A stretch of DNA of 64,000 bases from Telopea speciosissima (GCF_018873765.1 NC_057923.1:8506413-8570412), one strand, 5' to 3'; shown: positions 45,300-58,122, numbered from the stretch's first letter. The notes: generated by a model not told the origin, from the sequence alone. A program made the numbers and translations.

Positions 45300-48200
45300 T
45301 CATTCCAGAGGTTCAAAATATGCTGCTTCTAATGCCTTGGCCTTTTCTGATGCAACAGCAGCATCCTCCCTGTTTGCCATTGTATAACCTCTCTCCTGGA
45401 CCAACCACAATATATATATATATCATGTATGAAATGGAAAATACCAAGGAATTTATATATATACATATGGTTGTGAATATATGCAAGCTTGGATGCAGGC
45501 CCTTAGAAAAGTCTGCTAGGGTTCTAATGCATTGTAATCGATTTTCCTAAAAGGCTCCGTTTAGTTGCAAAAGGAAAATTAAAGGGAAGGGAAATGAAAA
45601 TTTTCAAAACTTAAATAGGCAACTTCTGTAATCATTAACTAATATGATTATATAAACTGCTTAAATTTTTTATCATATTTAGCAATGATACTATTTAAAG
45701 GTAATTTTTATTTTACTTTTCATACCCAAGGGATTTGAATGCAAAGTAAAATGAAATTTAATAACTATATACGGAATGATTTAGAGTTAGTGATATACTA
45801 ATGCGGGATAATGATTACAACAGTTTGTTTTTTAGGTTAAAATTTTTCACTTCCCTTCCATTCCATTTAATTTCCCTTGGAATCAAACGGAGCCTAAATG
45901 TCAATCATGGATTAAAGGTTTGTCTGAGCAAAATCCCACAAACAAAACAGAAAGACATGATAGCATGCATTATAGGCAGAGATGTACCAGCAAGCGCCAT
46001 AAGAAAGGAAGCCCTTCCCTCTTCTTTATCGCCTTCTCAATTACTTCAATTGCTGCAGTTCAAATGTCATATCAACATGGAAAATTTGGGAAAAGTTTCA
46101 GGAATACAAGATATGATGGGAATACCTTTCTCAGCACGCCCGGAATTCAGCAGAATGCTGTACCAAACTTCATTGAAAACCTCAAGTTGTTCATCGGACG
46201 CCCCAATCATCTGGCATAGGAAAAAGAGACAATTCAACTCCCTACTGCTTATCCCAGAAAAGAACATGGAAAAGCCTCAGTCTAATCCAAGAGAAAAGTG
46301 TTGCAAAATTGTGATACCTTAAAGTTGTTCGCATCAAAATCTGGAGCGAGCAATTGAAATGCCTGTTCTAAATCGCCCCTCCCATATGCATACAAGGCCT
46401 CAGCAAGCTGAATATTGAAGGAAATAGGATTTAGGCTTCAACAGTTTACACAAACTTTCGCCTAAAAGGAATTTTGCTACATTAAATGAAAACAAAATAT
46501 TTTAAAAAGAAGCTACTACGTATCTTAGATATATATACATATAGGATATGAAGTCCTACAAGAATTGTGGTATGAGCTTTATTTATTGCATGAAATGGCA
46601 TCAATATGAAAATTGAGAAATTTACTGGTAATACATTATGCTGAAAGAGGAAGTTACTAAGCAATATAAACACATAAAATAAAAGATGAAAATTTTTAGA
46701 AACATGATTATGCATGCAATCATACACAATGATTTATTAAAAAAAAAAACATATAGACTATTGAATAAAATTGTAAAACTGGATCAATCAACAGTGTCTA
46801 AAGAAAACAGAATATATTGTTCAAAACAGACTATAAAATTTGGTTTAGATTCAGAGTAAAGCTCCTTAAAGCACAAATAATGTAACAGAACAGAGGCCAT
46901 ATCATAAAATATAAAAGTTGAACTATTGGAAGGATTTCCCTGTTACGTGATAAACCACGGAAACAATTTTATTACTGTTTACAAAAAAAAAAAGAGTCAG
47001 TAAGCGGTCTTAATATCACCCCTTGACTTTTCTTCACATGACTTGGTTTCTACATGTTAAATTGGCTAAGTTAACCATTGCCCTTCTTCATAACTTTTCT
47101 ATTTATTAAGCATTTGCTGTACTTTCCATATTTTATTACTAGTAAACTGACTAAGAACTCAACTCAGCCAACTCGCTAATCCACTCAACCCGGAAGGGTT
47201 TCAAGCAAGTCAACTTTTATGCTTTAGAAGACTCTTCTTTTAAGATCATAAGGTGGCAAGTTAAGTACAAGAACATTTTCATAAGATAGGGTAACGAGAA
47301 ATGATAAAAAGGAGTAATGAAGAAAACCTTAATTCCTCTCTGCATTGACAGCTGCTTCTTCTTGCTCATCGAACAAATCCTTTTTTTTTTTTTTTTTTGT
47401 GGGGGGGGGGGGGGGTGGGGAGGGGCAGTTAAAATCAAAGTCAAACATACTATAAATTTCTATTTATTCATAATTGAGCAAAAGCCTGAAGTAAGTTAGT
47501 CAAGATGCCACACCCAAAACCATGAGGCTCCATCTTCTAGTTGAACTAGTAAATTCATGAAAGGAAACCCAAAAAAAAGTAGGACAGGAAAGCCTTTTGG
47601 CAGTCTCAAAACTAGGAAATGACCTGCAACTGCCATTTTAAGTATTTTCTATTGAAAATGCCAAAAATAGCCCTTAATCCTTCTGCAGTCTACAATTAAA
47701 GAAGAACAAAAAGTCACAACATTCCAACCATTTCATTATTTTTGGGATAAAATGAGGGAGCCACATCCAGAAGTCCTAACTTTGAAAATCTAGATATCAA
47801 CACACCTTCAAAATGGTAATTCCAAACCACCCTCCCCAAATAGGGATGGCAACAGGGTGGGGCCGAGTGCAGTTTAGCCAAACGTTGCCCCTCTAAACCT
47901 GGCCCCGCCCCATTTAAGACATTGCTCAATCTAACTCCACCCCACTACCATGAAACATGCCGGTGGCCTGCGGTTGAGGCAAGGTTGGTTAGGTCGGGCT
48001 TCCTTATGTTCTTATAAAACCCTAATCCGCACCATTGCCATGCCTCCCCACCCTCCTCCCCCCCCCCCCAAAAAAAAAGACGACCTTACAATGGAATGTT
48101 GGAGTTACATCACGAGAAAATATATTTTTTTTCCGAATTACCTGGATTTCATGCCATTTAGCAAATCCTCTGCTTTGTTGCTTTCCTTCACAGTACCGAA

Positions 48201-51200
48201 GGCCCAGAGTATCAGCAGATCAAGGAGCCAATCCACATGCCAATTGGACTATCAAATGACAACATGCCATCCAGGAAAGATAGAAAAGTTAATTGACTGT
48301 ATCTTAAAGTACCAACTTATCCTTAAAAAATGAAATAGTAAAGATAATAACCAAAGAAAACTATAGAAAAAATCAAAAAAATCATATTAAAATTAGCCCC
48401 ACAAAACTCACATAATTATTAAAATGGCTACTTTAAAGTGTAAAGGCAAATATGTGATAAGAACGGAATTGCAGCTTAATGTTTATATCAGCAGTCTCAG
48501 GAATGTCCCATGTGGTTAATTAGGCCAATGGATAAAGCTGACAACCACAACATGCAGCCAAGGCAAGGTGGAAATTCAGAACGCATGGTAAAGGGCGGAT
48601 CCTACTAGGTACTTTGATGAGATGAAAATGTATCTTTTTAGAAGATTATCGGTCTACTTATAATTGCAAATCTAATAATTCAGGTTGTGGCATAATAGAG
48701 GATAGAAGGAGTTTCCAATTTGTAAAGGGACAAACACCAGTTCCCAACCCCTTATTTTTCACTAATTACCATCTCCTGATATGGTGAATTGTTTCCCCTG
48801 TAGCTCCAATTGTAAATCTTTCATGAGTCGTAACACCTATCTTATGAAGGCACTTTTTGATTGTTGAGCAATCTGGTGGGGCTGTGGTGTTATTCGTTGT
48901 TGTCAACACAGCCAACACACTCCCAAGGTGATGGGTGGATGGCTGGAGTTGAAGGATAGTCTGTTGAGAAGAAGAGGCCAAGTTTCAGCAGTTTGGAGAA
49001 ATGTAGCAACTGCCCAGATTTGACGTCGAACTTAGTTCGTCACTGGATGAACAATCTTCGATGTTGACTGCACTATTGTCGACTTTACATCGATGTCGAG
49101 TGGAGAGTGTCAAATGTCAAAGTGCATATTTGATAAATTCAACATTCTTAGCATTCTGTTAGACACTTAAAAGGGGTTTGTCGACAGAGAGGCCATGTCC
49201 CTCGACATACTCTTGACATCAAGCCAGTCGCATCAAGTGTCAATGCGGTAACACGTGACCTAACATGGTTAAGTCATCCTTGGATTAAGTGGCCTATTGG
49301 CCATTTGAATTTTGATAAGAAAATATTCGCACTTGAGAGAGAAGACAAGAGAGAGCTCCACGAGAGAAGGAACCCAAGAACCCCCATACATATCCTAAGG
49401 CCTCCATTAATGCTTTCAAGCATCAAAAAGAAGGGTTGGTGATGTGCATTTATGAAGAAACTTAAGGGCTGAGAGAAGTAGTGGAGACTGGAGAGAAGCA
49501 TCATACAAACCCTGAAGAAGATTCAAGAAAGGTCCTATGTGCTTGGTTGTTCCTTGAACCTGTGCTTGTATTGGGGAGAAGCATAAGAGAGGAAGAATGG
49601 AAGAGCAAGATTCATTGTTGGTAAAATATTTCTATTTTACATTTTTCCTCTTTCATGTATTAAAGACTATAGACAAGATGTTTGTAAAAATATGTCAATC
49701 GTTTTTGGGCATTTAAGTTTGTCATTTAATTGTAAAGAATATATCTAGCAAGGGAGTGCTTCTTTGTAGTGGGTGCTACAAGAATCTAGGGGTTGGGGCT
49801 CCTAGTGGTGGTTGTCACTAAAAGGTGTATTGTGCATTATACCTAGGCCAGATTTGGGTTGTACCCCGAGCAGTCATTTGCACCGTGGACATAGCACATC
49901 GGCAAACCACATACGTCTCATCTCTTGTGCCTGCATCTTGTCATCTGCTTTATATTGTGTATTTGCTTTGTAGATGTGGATGTGGATGTGGATGGCTATG
50001 TGATGGGTGGTAAATGAGTGGTGACTCTCCATAACATAATAGTGACAAGTACATCATCAGTGAAGAAGCTTTTGTGAGCCACTGATTCACCCCTTCTCAG
50101 TGGGCTATTGTGTTCAACAATTGGTCAGAGCATGGTGTTAGGGACATTCTAACCAACTTTGGCAGATTCTAGTGAACAACAATGGAGTCAGGTGAAAGGT
50201 TTGCTTCAATAAAGCTCCACTATTTGATGGGTCCAATTACGCATTCTGGATGTTGAAGATGGAGACGTACCTCAGTTCCTTGGGGCATAATGTATGGAAC
50301 TCCGTGGTGATTGGTTACACAACACCTCCACAGATCTGGTAAAGAAGAAGAAATTTGAACAGGATTCAAAGGCAAAATGCTATCATGAGTGAGTTAGTTG
50401 ACAGTGAATTGGTGAAGGTCATGGGTTGCAAGACCTCTAAGGAGATTTGGGACAAGCTCAAAAGCATCCATGAGGGTGATGCAAAAAATCAAGGAGGCTA
50501 AGCTCCAATCCCACAGTGCACAGTTTGAAGTGCTGAAGATGAATGAGGAGGAGGAGAACATTGAAGGCTATACATGCTTAGAGTCAATGAAGCAGTGAAT
50601 GCTACCAAAGGACTTGGGGAAGAACTCAAGGATTCAGTCATAGTGAAGAAAGTTCTGAGATCCCTACCTCCCAGATTTGATTCCAAGGTCTCCGCCATTG
50701 AAGAGGCAAAGGACTTGGACGTGTTCAGGATGGATGAGATGCACAGGTCTTTGACTGCTTGTGAGATGAGGATTGGCAGAACCAAATTCACTGACAAGGA
50801 ATCAGCTTTCAAAGCACAGAACCAGAAAGCCAAGCAACAATCTAAGGATGAGAGCACAAATGAAGAGATGGAAGCCAACTTTGTCAGAAAGATGATAAGG
50901 GGAAAGGCAAAGTACAAAGGGAAGCTGCCTTTCAAATGCTTCGACTGTGGAGGTGTTGGACATTTTGCTGCAAGTATCCACTCAAAGGAAAAACTGAAAA
51001 TGAGGACACCTTTAAGGGAAGCAGTGACAGAAGAAATAAATATGTTCAGAAAGGTAAACCCAAGAGAAGAAGTTTCAGCTCAAGGAAGTGCAACAACTCT
51101 TCAGGTGACCACCCTGAAAAAGATTCTGATGATGAGGGAAATGAGGCCCTCTTTATGGCCTTTGAAGAAAAGGAACCAGAGCAAAAAGTTGCAGAGTCAA

Positions 51201-54200
51201 ATGATGAGGAGCAAGAAGTTGAAGTTGACCTTGAAGGTGCGCTCATTGCAGCACTAGATGAGATAAAGGTAGAGAAAAGGAGCAACAGAAAAGGCAAATG
51301 AGTTGGTTCTTGAGTTGAAGGTAGACATGAAGAGTCTAAGAAGATTACTGAAGGTCTTGAGACTCAACTCTGTCTTTGCATATTGTTGAATGCAGTAAGC
51401 TAAAGGAAGAAATCACCAGTCTCAGTGTACAGTTGGTAGACCTACAAAGACCAAGCACCAAACCTGAGAAAGAACAGAGCACCAACAAGCTTGATGATTA
51501 ACAACCCTGTCAAGATTAAGGACAAGAGGAGGTTTGAGAAGCTTCAACAGTATGAAGGAGGCTTGGTGAAGTTTGGCAACAATGATAGTGCCAAGATTGG
51601 TGGGAAGGGCACAGTCAAGCTGAATAATGGGAAAGTAAAGTCCAATGATGTTTTGTTGGTGACCCGGCTGAAGCACAACTTGTTGAGCGTGAGTCAAATT
51701 TGTGACAGAGAACACGATGTGATCTTCAACAAGATGGGTTGTGAAATCGGAAGGGCAAGCGGTGGCAAACTAGTGGCAGCAAGGTCAAGGAGATCAGGGA
51801 ACTTGTACACTTTGTCAGAAAGTGTAGAGATCTCTTGCTTGATTGGACCGGAAGAAGAGCATTGGTTGTGGCTCAAGAGACTTGGTCACATCAGTTTTGA
51901 CAATTTAGCCAAGATCACCTCCAAAAAGATTGTGAGGGATATTCCCAACATTAAGAAGCCCTCCAACAACATATGTGCATCTTGTCAGAAAGGGAATCTG
52001 ACTAGGACTTCATTTAAAGCAAAGGAGTACCATACCAGTAAACCTTTGGAACTTGTGACTGCTAATTTAAGTTTGATTTAGTCCTAGTTTGTTAATCCTA
52101 GTTCTACTGGTTTTATTTCATTCCTATTGTAACTAGGAATTCCTAATCAGATTAGGAGTTCCCTTCTCTCTTGTATTCTCAAGTTATAAATATAACGATT
52201 GTGAGGGAGACTGTACATCCGACAGTTCTCTTCTCTTCCCATCTTCTTCTCTCCATCTCTTCGATTTTGGTATTCTTCAAGTGTATTTAGTAACAGTTAT
52301 GACTAGTGTATGTGGATGGCTTTGATGGGAGGTAAATGAGTGGTGACTCTCCATCACATGGCAGTTTTTGTGAGCCACTGATTCCCCCCCCCCCCGCCTC
52401 TCAGTGGGCCGTTTTGTTCAACATCTTTGATCTAATTAAATTATATATCACTCACTTTTAACAAGCTAGAAGAAACAAATGCTGACAGAAGAAATTTCCA
52501 ATCTCTAGTATTGGACGAAATGTTCAAGTCACTCTGTGGCTACAGAATATGGTCTAGATGAACTATTCCTGTATCATGCTTCAGTGGAAATATATTAAAT
52601 TAACAACAGAAGATCAAATACTCATTTAGCAAAGCCAAAGTCTCTCTAAAGAATTCACTCTAACAGGGTCTGTGCATTAGCAACAATTTCCCCTGGCGTC
52701 CCTTTAATCAAGAAAAGATTTATAGTTATGCCTAGCAATGACCATCATGTTTTTTGTCCATGTAGCAATACCAACTTCTTTACATAAGACTATCTGAAAT
52801 TGATAAATGGTACTCTTACTCGATCCATCAGATGGCCTGCCAAGGTGTCTAGGCGGTCTCTAAAGAAACCCATTTGACCCCGTACATACATCCGCAACAG
52901 CAAACCTAGAGCATTCAGATACACCTGGATGCATCAGAGTAAAGTGTCATGAGTGTGCAATCTGGTTGTGGCGAAGAGGGTAATTAGTAAGGTACCTCTG
53001 GACAAGCATCAGTTCTTTGCAACTCTTTCCAGATATTTTCATCATAAATCCTTAAGATTTTGCTAATTGGAGAATGGCCTTCCATGTAACAAATAGCCAC
53101 ATGCCACCAATTGTGTGTGTACCTTAAAATAAAATTTGTTTAGCTGTCTCAGACACTAAATAAAGTGCTAAATGACTAAAGTCATAACAAACTCTGATGT
53201 CATAGAAATAAATTTACTATACATGAATGATGAACAAGATCCCCATGAAGGAGAATATTCTTCCATGAACTCTACTGCTTCCTTGAAACGACATTCATAC
53301 TGTAAGACATGACAAAACTGCACAAGAATCCACAACATTAGTAGAATCCATAAGGAATATAAATATGAAGCTTCCCTGCATACAATTAAATAAAAAGCTT
53401 CTTAACCCAACCAGTAGGTGTAGGGGAGTCAATGGTTCCGCCATCAGTGTATCAAAACCTGCTCTGGTTAATAGTTTTTTTTTTTTTTTTCATGAAATGC
53501 CCTGCTTAATAGTTGCAAACAAAAAAAGGGCGTACCCAGTGCACGAGACTCCCGCCACTGCGGGTCTGGGGCTGGTCATAATGTACGCAGCCTTACCCGT
53601 GCTTTTGCAGAGAGGCTGTTTCCAGAGACTCGAACCCGTGACCACTTAATCACAATGGAGCAACCTAACCGTTGCACCAAGGTCCACCCTCAATAGTGGC
53701 AGACAAAAATGGCTTGAAATTGACCTGATTGGTTCCAGACGTACAATAATTTACATGTCAGATCAGGTTAAATATAAACTTTGTACAACACATCCAGGAT
53801 ACCCAGACTAGACAATATTAAGAATTAATTTCGATTTCCAAGGTGATGCATTGAACCCCGATCACCCAAACAATCAAATCTGGATGTTTTGGATAAGTAA
53901 ATGGGTACCAGCCAGCAACTAATTGGTAGATAATTATTACATACTATTTAGACTACAATTTCTTTAGTACAAGAATGGAAGCAAAGGATAAAGAACTTTT
54001 TATATCACAGAATTAAAAGAAACAGACAATCATGCTAAAGTTAAATGATATTTGTGCACGCTGGTTGTGTGCATCAAGTGCATGAAACAATGGATTTCAT
54101 TGCCACTACAGTCAAAACAATAATAAAATTGTCTGCTTTGATGTTTGACATACAATAAATTGTACACATTTGATAACTAAATACTTCTTGTATGTGCCAA

Positions 54201-57200
54201 ATAATATAAGTAAACATACAAAATACGGACATTTGGAAGTACCAACTTAGCCAAAAGACCAGTCCTGCATATCCCTCAGCAACATCCCATTCGCTTATAT
54301 TGGTACATGAGAAATTGCAGAGTAGCCCCCCCTTTTTTTTTAAATCTTGGGGTAGACTTCCATGCCCAACTCATCTGTTAGCATAAGAAAGTAGTTACAA
54401 TAATGCTTTCAAGCCTTAACTACGGTGTTAAAATGCACAAAATTAGTTGAGAAGCTCCCATGATGGTTCTTCCTAACTTCCTGGAAGTGGACCAAACACT
54501 TTCCACTTTTAATCTGAGGATGAAGTGCATTCTTACCACCTGTTGAGTTACATGCATAAATTGTACTTTGGCCGTTTCTAAAATAAGGAAATATCTTTAA
54601 TATTCTAACCAAGAAATGTTACGATTCATATTTCCTATAAAAAAAATAACAATTCAAAAGAGTTCAGATAAACTACCATATTGCTTAAAACATAAAAAAA
54701 CATATAAATATCCTACAGATTAGGAAATGTGGTAGCTAGGGGAAGTGTTATTGCATGGTTGGCTAGAAGCTTGGCTATAAGCCTTGCACATTCAAAGATT
54801 CAAGACAAACCAGCAACCACATCCAAAGGTCAAATGTTATGGATCCTTCTTGTGTCTGTCAGCACTTCATTGATAAATTTCGGAGTCCACAAATAGGACA
54901 ATAACATTGCAACATAACAACTAACTACTGAAAGATTAGCCAGCATTGCATGAAAGGGTAAAATAAACCTGTTTCTCAATTGCTCATATAAATGAATAGA
55001 TTCAACATCTGAAACAGAGTAAACATGAGTATTACTTGTGGTTCAGTGCTAAACAATTATATCCAATAACCATATTCAATCCAGCAGGAAACTTGATAGA
55101 CCAAAATCTGAGTTCAACAGTCAAATTGATAATAATACAACATAACAACTAACTACTGAAAGATTAGCCAGCATTGCATGAAAGGGTAAAATAAACCTGT
55201 TTCTCAATTGTTCATATAAATGAATAGATTCAACATTTGAAACAGAGTAAACATGAGTATTACTTGTGGTTCAGTGCTAAACAATTATATCCAATAACCA
55301 TATTCAATCCAGCAGGAAACTTGATAGACCAAAATCTGAGTTCAACAGTCAAATTGATAATAATACAACATAGGCATGCAGAGTCTGCTCTCAAACAACT
55401 AAACGATATCAAGAGAGGCAGGTAAAAACCCATGTCAAAGAATGCAGTTTAATGTATTCATTCAAAGAGCTGGTAATAAAATTGACCCACATTATGCTGT
55501 GACCATAGATCTCGCTTGTTGATTTCTAAGCCCTTCCTTGCTGCCTTCTCAGCATCTTCCATTCTGCCAAGTTCTAACAAAGGAAAGGCAAGCATGCCAT
55601 ATATGAAGTTCTCTTGTTGATTTTGTGGCAGGACCTGTTTAATTTACAAAATATGAAATTTTTTAACCCATGGTAAGGCCTCAACCCCCAGCAAAATTCA
55701 GTAGTTAAATAATCTTTGAAAGACTTAGATGATGCACAGGATGTCGTACAAAATTTACTTTCTTGAATAATAATATTTTAACAAAGCATAGCAGAAACTG
55801 CTGACAGGACAGTGCATTATTTGTAGATGAACCTCTTTACTTGGGAGGGGGGGGGGAACTGTCTACGATTCTTTTTTTCTAGAAGGAAACTAACCTGTTC
55901 AACAAGAACCATAGATAGGTCAGGCCGACCCATGTAGAAGCATAGAACTTGAGCCCTCTTCAGAGATACCAGGTCCTTTGGAAACTGTTTTAGCAGCTGG
56001 AAACATGGAACATCACAGGCAAAATTACATAGCCACACAAAACAGCAATTAAAAGAAAATGTTTTTGCAAGGGATCATGATTTCATGATTATACATATAG
56101 ATGACCAGCGGTTAGGTTGCTCCATTGTGACCAAGTGGTCATAGGTTCGAGTCTCTGGAAACAGCCTCCCTTCAAAGAATCAAAGCAGGGTTAAGGCTGC
56201 GTACATTATGACCCTCCCCAGATCCTGCAGTGGTGGGAGCCTCGTGCACTGGGTATGCCCTTTAAAAATAGATGACCAGCGGTGGAATCCCATAAAAATG
56301 AGCCACAATTCGAAACATGGAAGAAATCTTATGAGGTTCAGCAGGGGGAAAAAATATTAAGTAGGCCCACATAAGAAAAATAAAGCAAACGGCACTTTTG
56401 CTAAACAAGCTGGAGAAAAGTGCAATCAGATTTGTAACGACAGATAACGTTTCCAACTTATAAATTTGATGTTGAAAAACATAATACGGCTGTCAGGTAG
56501 AAGCATAAGCGGAACTTTTTTCACTTTAAAAAAATTGTTGAAATACTCAATAGAGAACACCATTGGCACCCTTCAAAATTTTCCTACCAATTGGTTTTAT
56601 AAATAGAGAAAACTGTTGTATTTATGAAGTTCCAAAATGTATTTTAAAACATACGATTTTGCATGTTTTTTGCCTTTAAAGTTTGACCCGTAACCTCGGG
56701 TTTGCTTTTGATAAAGCAAGAAGTTGGAACAACTTTTTAGTCTCACATTGTTCATGAAGGAGGATGAAAATTAGCTTTTATATATATATATATGCGAATA
56801 TAAGGGTAGGGTTCCTTGAAGAGAGGTCTCTGTCCTCTCCCGTGTCCCCGGTTCGTCCGGGTGTTCTATTGAAAAGACATCTTCTTATGGGGGGTGTCTC
56901 TTCTTTAGATATACCCATTCATATGGGTTGTGTTTCTTCCCTGAAACACATCCATACATGGGGAAGTCTCAGAAACTCAGAATCTTCAAGAGAAGATTAA
57001 ATCATGGCCATAAATTGTAATTGTCACACCCCTTCGTAACAGGCACCTCAGAGGGTTACTTTACCTCTATAAAAAAGGGTGGGTTGGCAATTCATTCCAT
57101 TCATTCCTTTCATTCTCTAGAGGTAAATAGAGGGTGGGTTGGCAACCCATTTCATTCATCCCTTTCATTCTCTACAAAGCTTTTCAAGCTTTCTTCTCTT

Positions 57201-58122
57201 AAGTCTTGTAAAACATTTTTGCAGTTTTCTTCATTTCAGTCTTGTTCTTTCTGTTTTGTTTAGTGTTGAGCACAACCCTTGGAATCCTTGCATAGCCTTG
57301 TGAGTGAGTGCAGCACACTACTATATAGCCTCACATTTTAAGGGTTGTTCCATCTTGGAGGTTGATTGGCAAGTAAACCCCTTTGAACCAATAGAGGGCT
57401 CTACATCCTTAAGGAGAATGAACATTTCGCACAACTCAACCCAAGTTGCAGGGTTGTAGAATCCGAATCAAGTGAAGTTGGTACTGCCTACTCTACACTG
57501 GATTCCAATTCAGCCATAAAATAAGTACAACAGAGGCAAATAAGAAATCAAAATCGACGAGGAACTGAAGATCCAACGTACCTTTGAGTGTGAATCAAAA
57601 GCAGCGTCGTCGTCCCTGTCTTCAGCTAACAAAGAGGAAATGGCTTCAAAAACCGCTTTTTCATACGGGGTAGCTTGTACCTGAGCAATTTGAAAAGGAG
57701 ATTAGGAAGGGAAACATAACTAATTCAAACGGTAACTCAAAAAATGTAGATAGAGAGAGAGTTACAAGTCGGGACTCAGCAGCGGCGAGATAAAGGGGAA
57801 GACGAGATGAGTCACTGATTGAGAGGAAATGGGCAGCGAGAATATTGGCGAGAACGCAATCCGGGTCATTGGACGCTGCTTTAAGAATCACTCCTCGCTC
57901 TCTTCCATAGGTAAGACACTTCAATCCATCCAAATAAACCAAAGTCAAACTAATTTCTGAACATTAGGGTGAAAAAGGCGGTGGGGAGGAGAAACGAGAG
58001 AGAGAGAGAGATTATTGTATTGGTACCTGGTGGTAGTAAGAATTGATGGCGGAGATGCAGGCATCCGAAGAAGTTCTCACCTGGTATCCCCATCTGTCCA
58101 CTTTCACTCCTCCCCCCTCCAT
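45300..58122 (-). CDS. TTC38: Tetratricopeptide repeat protein 38 (TTC38), 14 exons, 471 aa
   Basis: Exons (minus): 58122-58027, 57918-57766, 57680-57582, 55996-55895, 55634-55491, 53317-53223, 53122-52996, 52924-52820, 48248-48142, 47379-47328, 46407-46318, 46210-46126, 46052-45988, 45395-45300. All are GT-AG and the phases sum to one frame. Starts MEGGGVKVDRWGYQVRTSSD and ends EKAKALEAAYFEPLE. Family blocks in order: LVSLKRAQVLCFYMGRPDLS, LPQNQQENFIYGMLAFPLLE, CHVLQYECRFKEAVEFMEE, THNWWHVAICYMEGHSPI, VYLNALGLLLRMYVRG, NWHVDWLLDLLILWAFG, MIGASDEQLEVFNEVWYSIL. This is the plant TTC38 family of about 470 aa, a helical TPR protein of unknown biochemical role. The sequence is complete with no stops. 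Intron 8 (4.57 kb) contains a copia element; introns 3, 5, 6-7 and 13 hold SINEs, a tandem duplication or a MITE. The exon 47379-47328 acceptor is preceded by about 20 A then a C tract, which is unusual. Confidence 0.95.
45553..45894. mobile_element. MITE with GGCTCCGTTT ends in TTC38 intron 13
   Basis: GGCTCCGTTTAGTTGCAAAA at the left pairs with the reverse complement of the right end (GGAATCAAACGGAGCC). Arms are about 60 bp and imperfect. TAA occurs next to both ends, suggesting a PIF/Harbinger (Tourist-like) element, though two extra A lie between TAA and the left end. A partial relative lies at about 21880-22047. Confidence 0.6.
47393..47424. repeat. Poly-G tract beside a poly-T tract at a TTC38 splice acceptor
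   Basis: On the plus strand T (about 47381-47398) is followed by GTGGGGG... (about 47399-47424). On the coding strand this reads C tract, then A tract, then AG. Such tracts are prone to sequencing error and to slippage. Confidence 0.8.
50574..52081 (+). pseudogene. copia gag and protease/pre-integrase remnants
   Basis: The gag frame (50574-51257) and the pre-integrase frame (51491-52081) are separated by stops. Earlier gag sequence at 50215-50560 is also broken. No integrase core, reverse transcriptase or RNase H follows. Sequence similarity ends at KPLELV near 52050. Confidence 0.8.
52070..52294 (+). repeat. Solo-LTR-like promoter segment nested in the copia remnant
   Basis: Sequence with AAGTTATAAATATAACG (TATA box) followed by GTGAGGGAGAC and a CTTCTCTTCCC pyrimidine stretch has the layout of a copia LTR promoter, but differs from the surrounding element's LTR. 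It replaces the missing pol region. Ends were not fixed. Confidence 0.4.
53527..53691 (-). mobile_element. Au-type SINE in TTC38 intron 5
   Basis: Reverse-strand copy: GGTGGACCTTGGTGCAACGG head, B-box-like GGGTTCGAGTCTC and the body GGTAAGGCTGCGTACATTAT. Flanked by an 18-bp near-perfect target duplication, AATAGTTGCAAACAAAAA (53508-53525) and AATAGTGGCAGACAAAAA (53692-53709). Confidence 0.88.
54911..55366. repeat. 228-bp tandem duplication in TTC38 intron 5
   Basis: Two head-to-tail copies, 54911-55138 and 55139-55366, begin AACATAACAACTAACTACTG. Only about two base differences were noticed (for example TTGCTCAT versus TTGTTCAT), so the event is recent or is an assembly artefact. Confidence 0.92.
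56113..56267 (+). mobile_element. 5'-truncated Au-type SINE in TTC38 intron 3
   Basis: Begins TAGGTTGCTCCATTGTGACC and has B-box-like GGTTCGAGTCTC, AAGGCTGCGTACATTATGAC and GTGCACTGGGTATGCCC. Flanked by a perfect 16-bp duplication ATAGATGACCAGCGGT at 56097-56112 and 56268-56283. The first 15-20 bases of the head are absent. Confidence 0.9.
56470..57470 (+). repeat. Possible solo LTR in TTC38 intron 3
   Basis: Plus-strand segment with a promoter-like CCTCTATAAAAAAGGGTGGG and, downstream, a pyrimidine-rich leader (TTCATTCCTTTCATTCTC, twice). Composition and order resemble a retrotransposon LTR, but neither ends nor a target duplication could be fixed. It could be another repeat type. Confidence 0.3.

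Larger units (their letters stand above)
48962..52423 (+). mobile_element. Defective Ty1/copia element in TTC38 intron 8
   Basis: A probable 5' LTR (48962-50119, TGTTGAG...TTCAACA) is followed by a primer-binding-site remnant TTGGTCAGAGCATGG (family form TTGGTATCAGAGC). Gag follows with VLRSLPPRFDSKVSAIEEAKDL and a zinc-knuckle-like CFDCGGVGHFAAS in which the final Cys is missing. A protease/pre-integrase section has LVTRLKHNLLSVSQICDRE and RLGHISFDNLAKI. It stops before the integrase core. A partial 3' LTR (about 52295-52423) repeats the end of the 5' LTR (GTAAATGAGTGGTGACTCTC, GTGAGCCACTGATTC). Opposite in orientation to the host gene. Confidence 0.8.
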
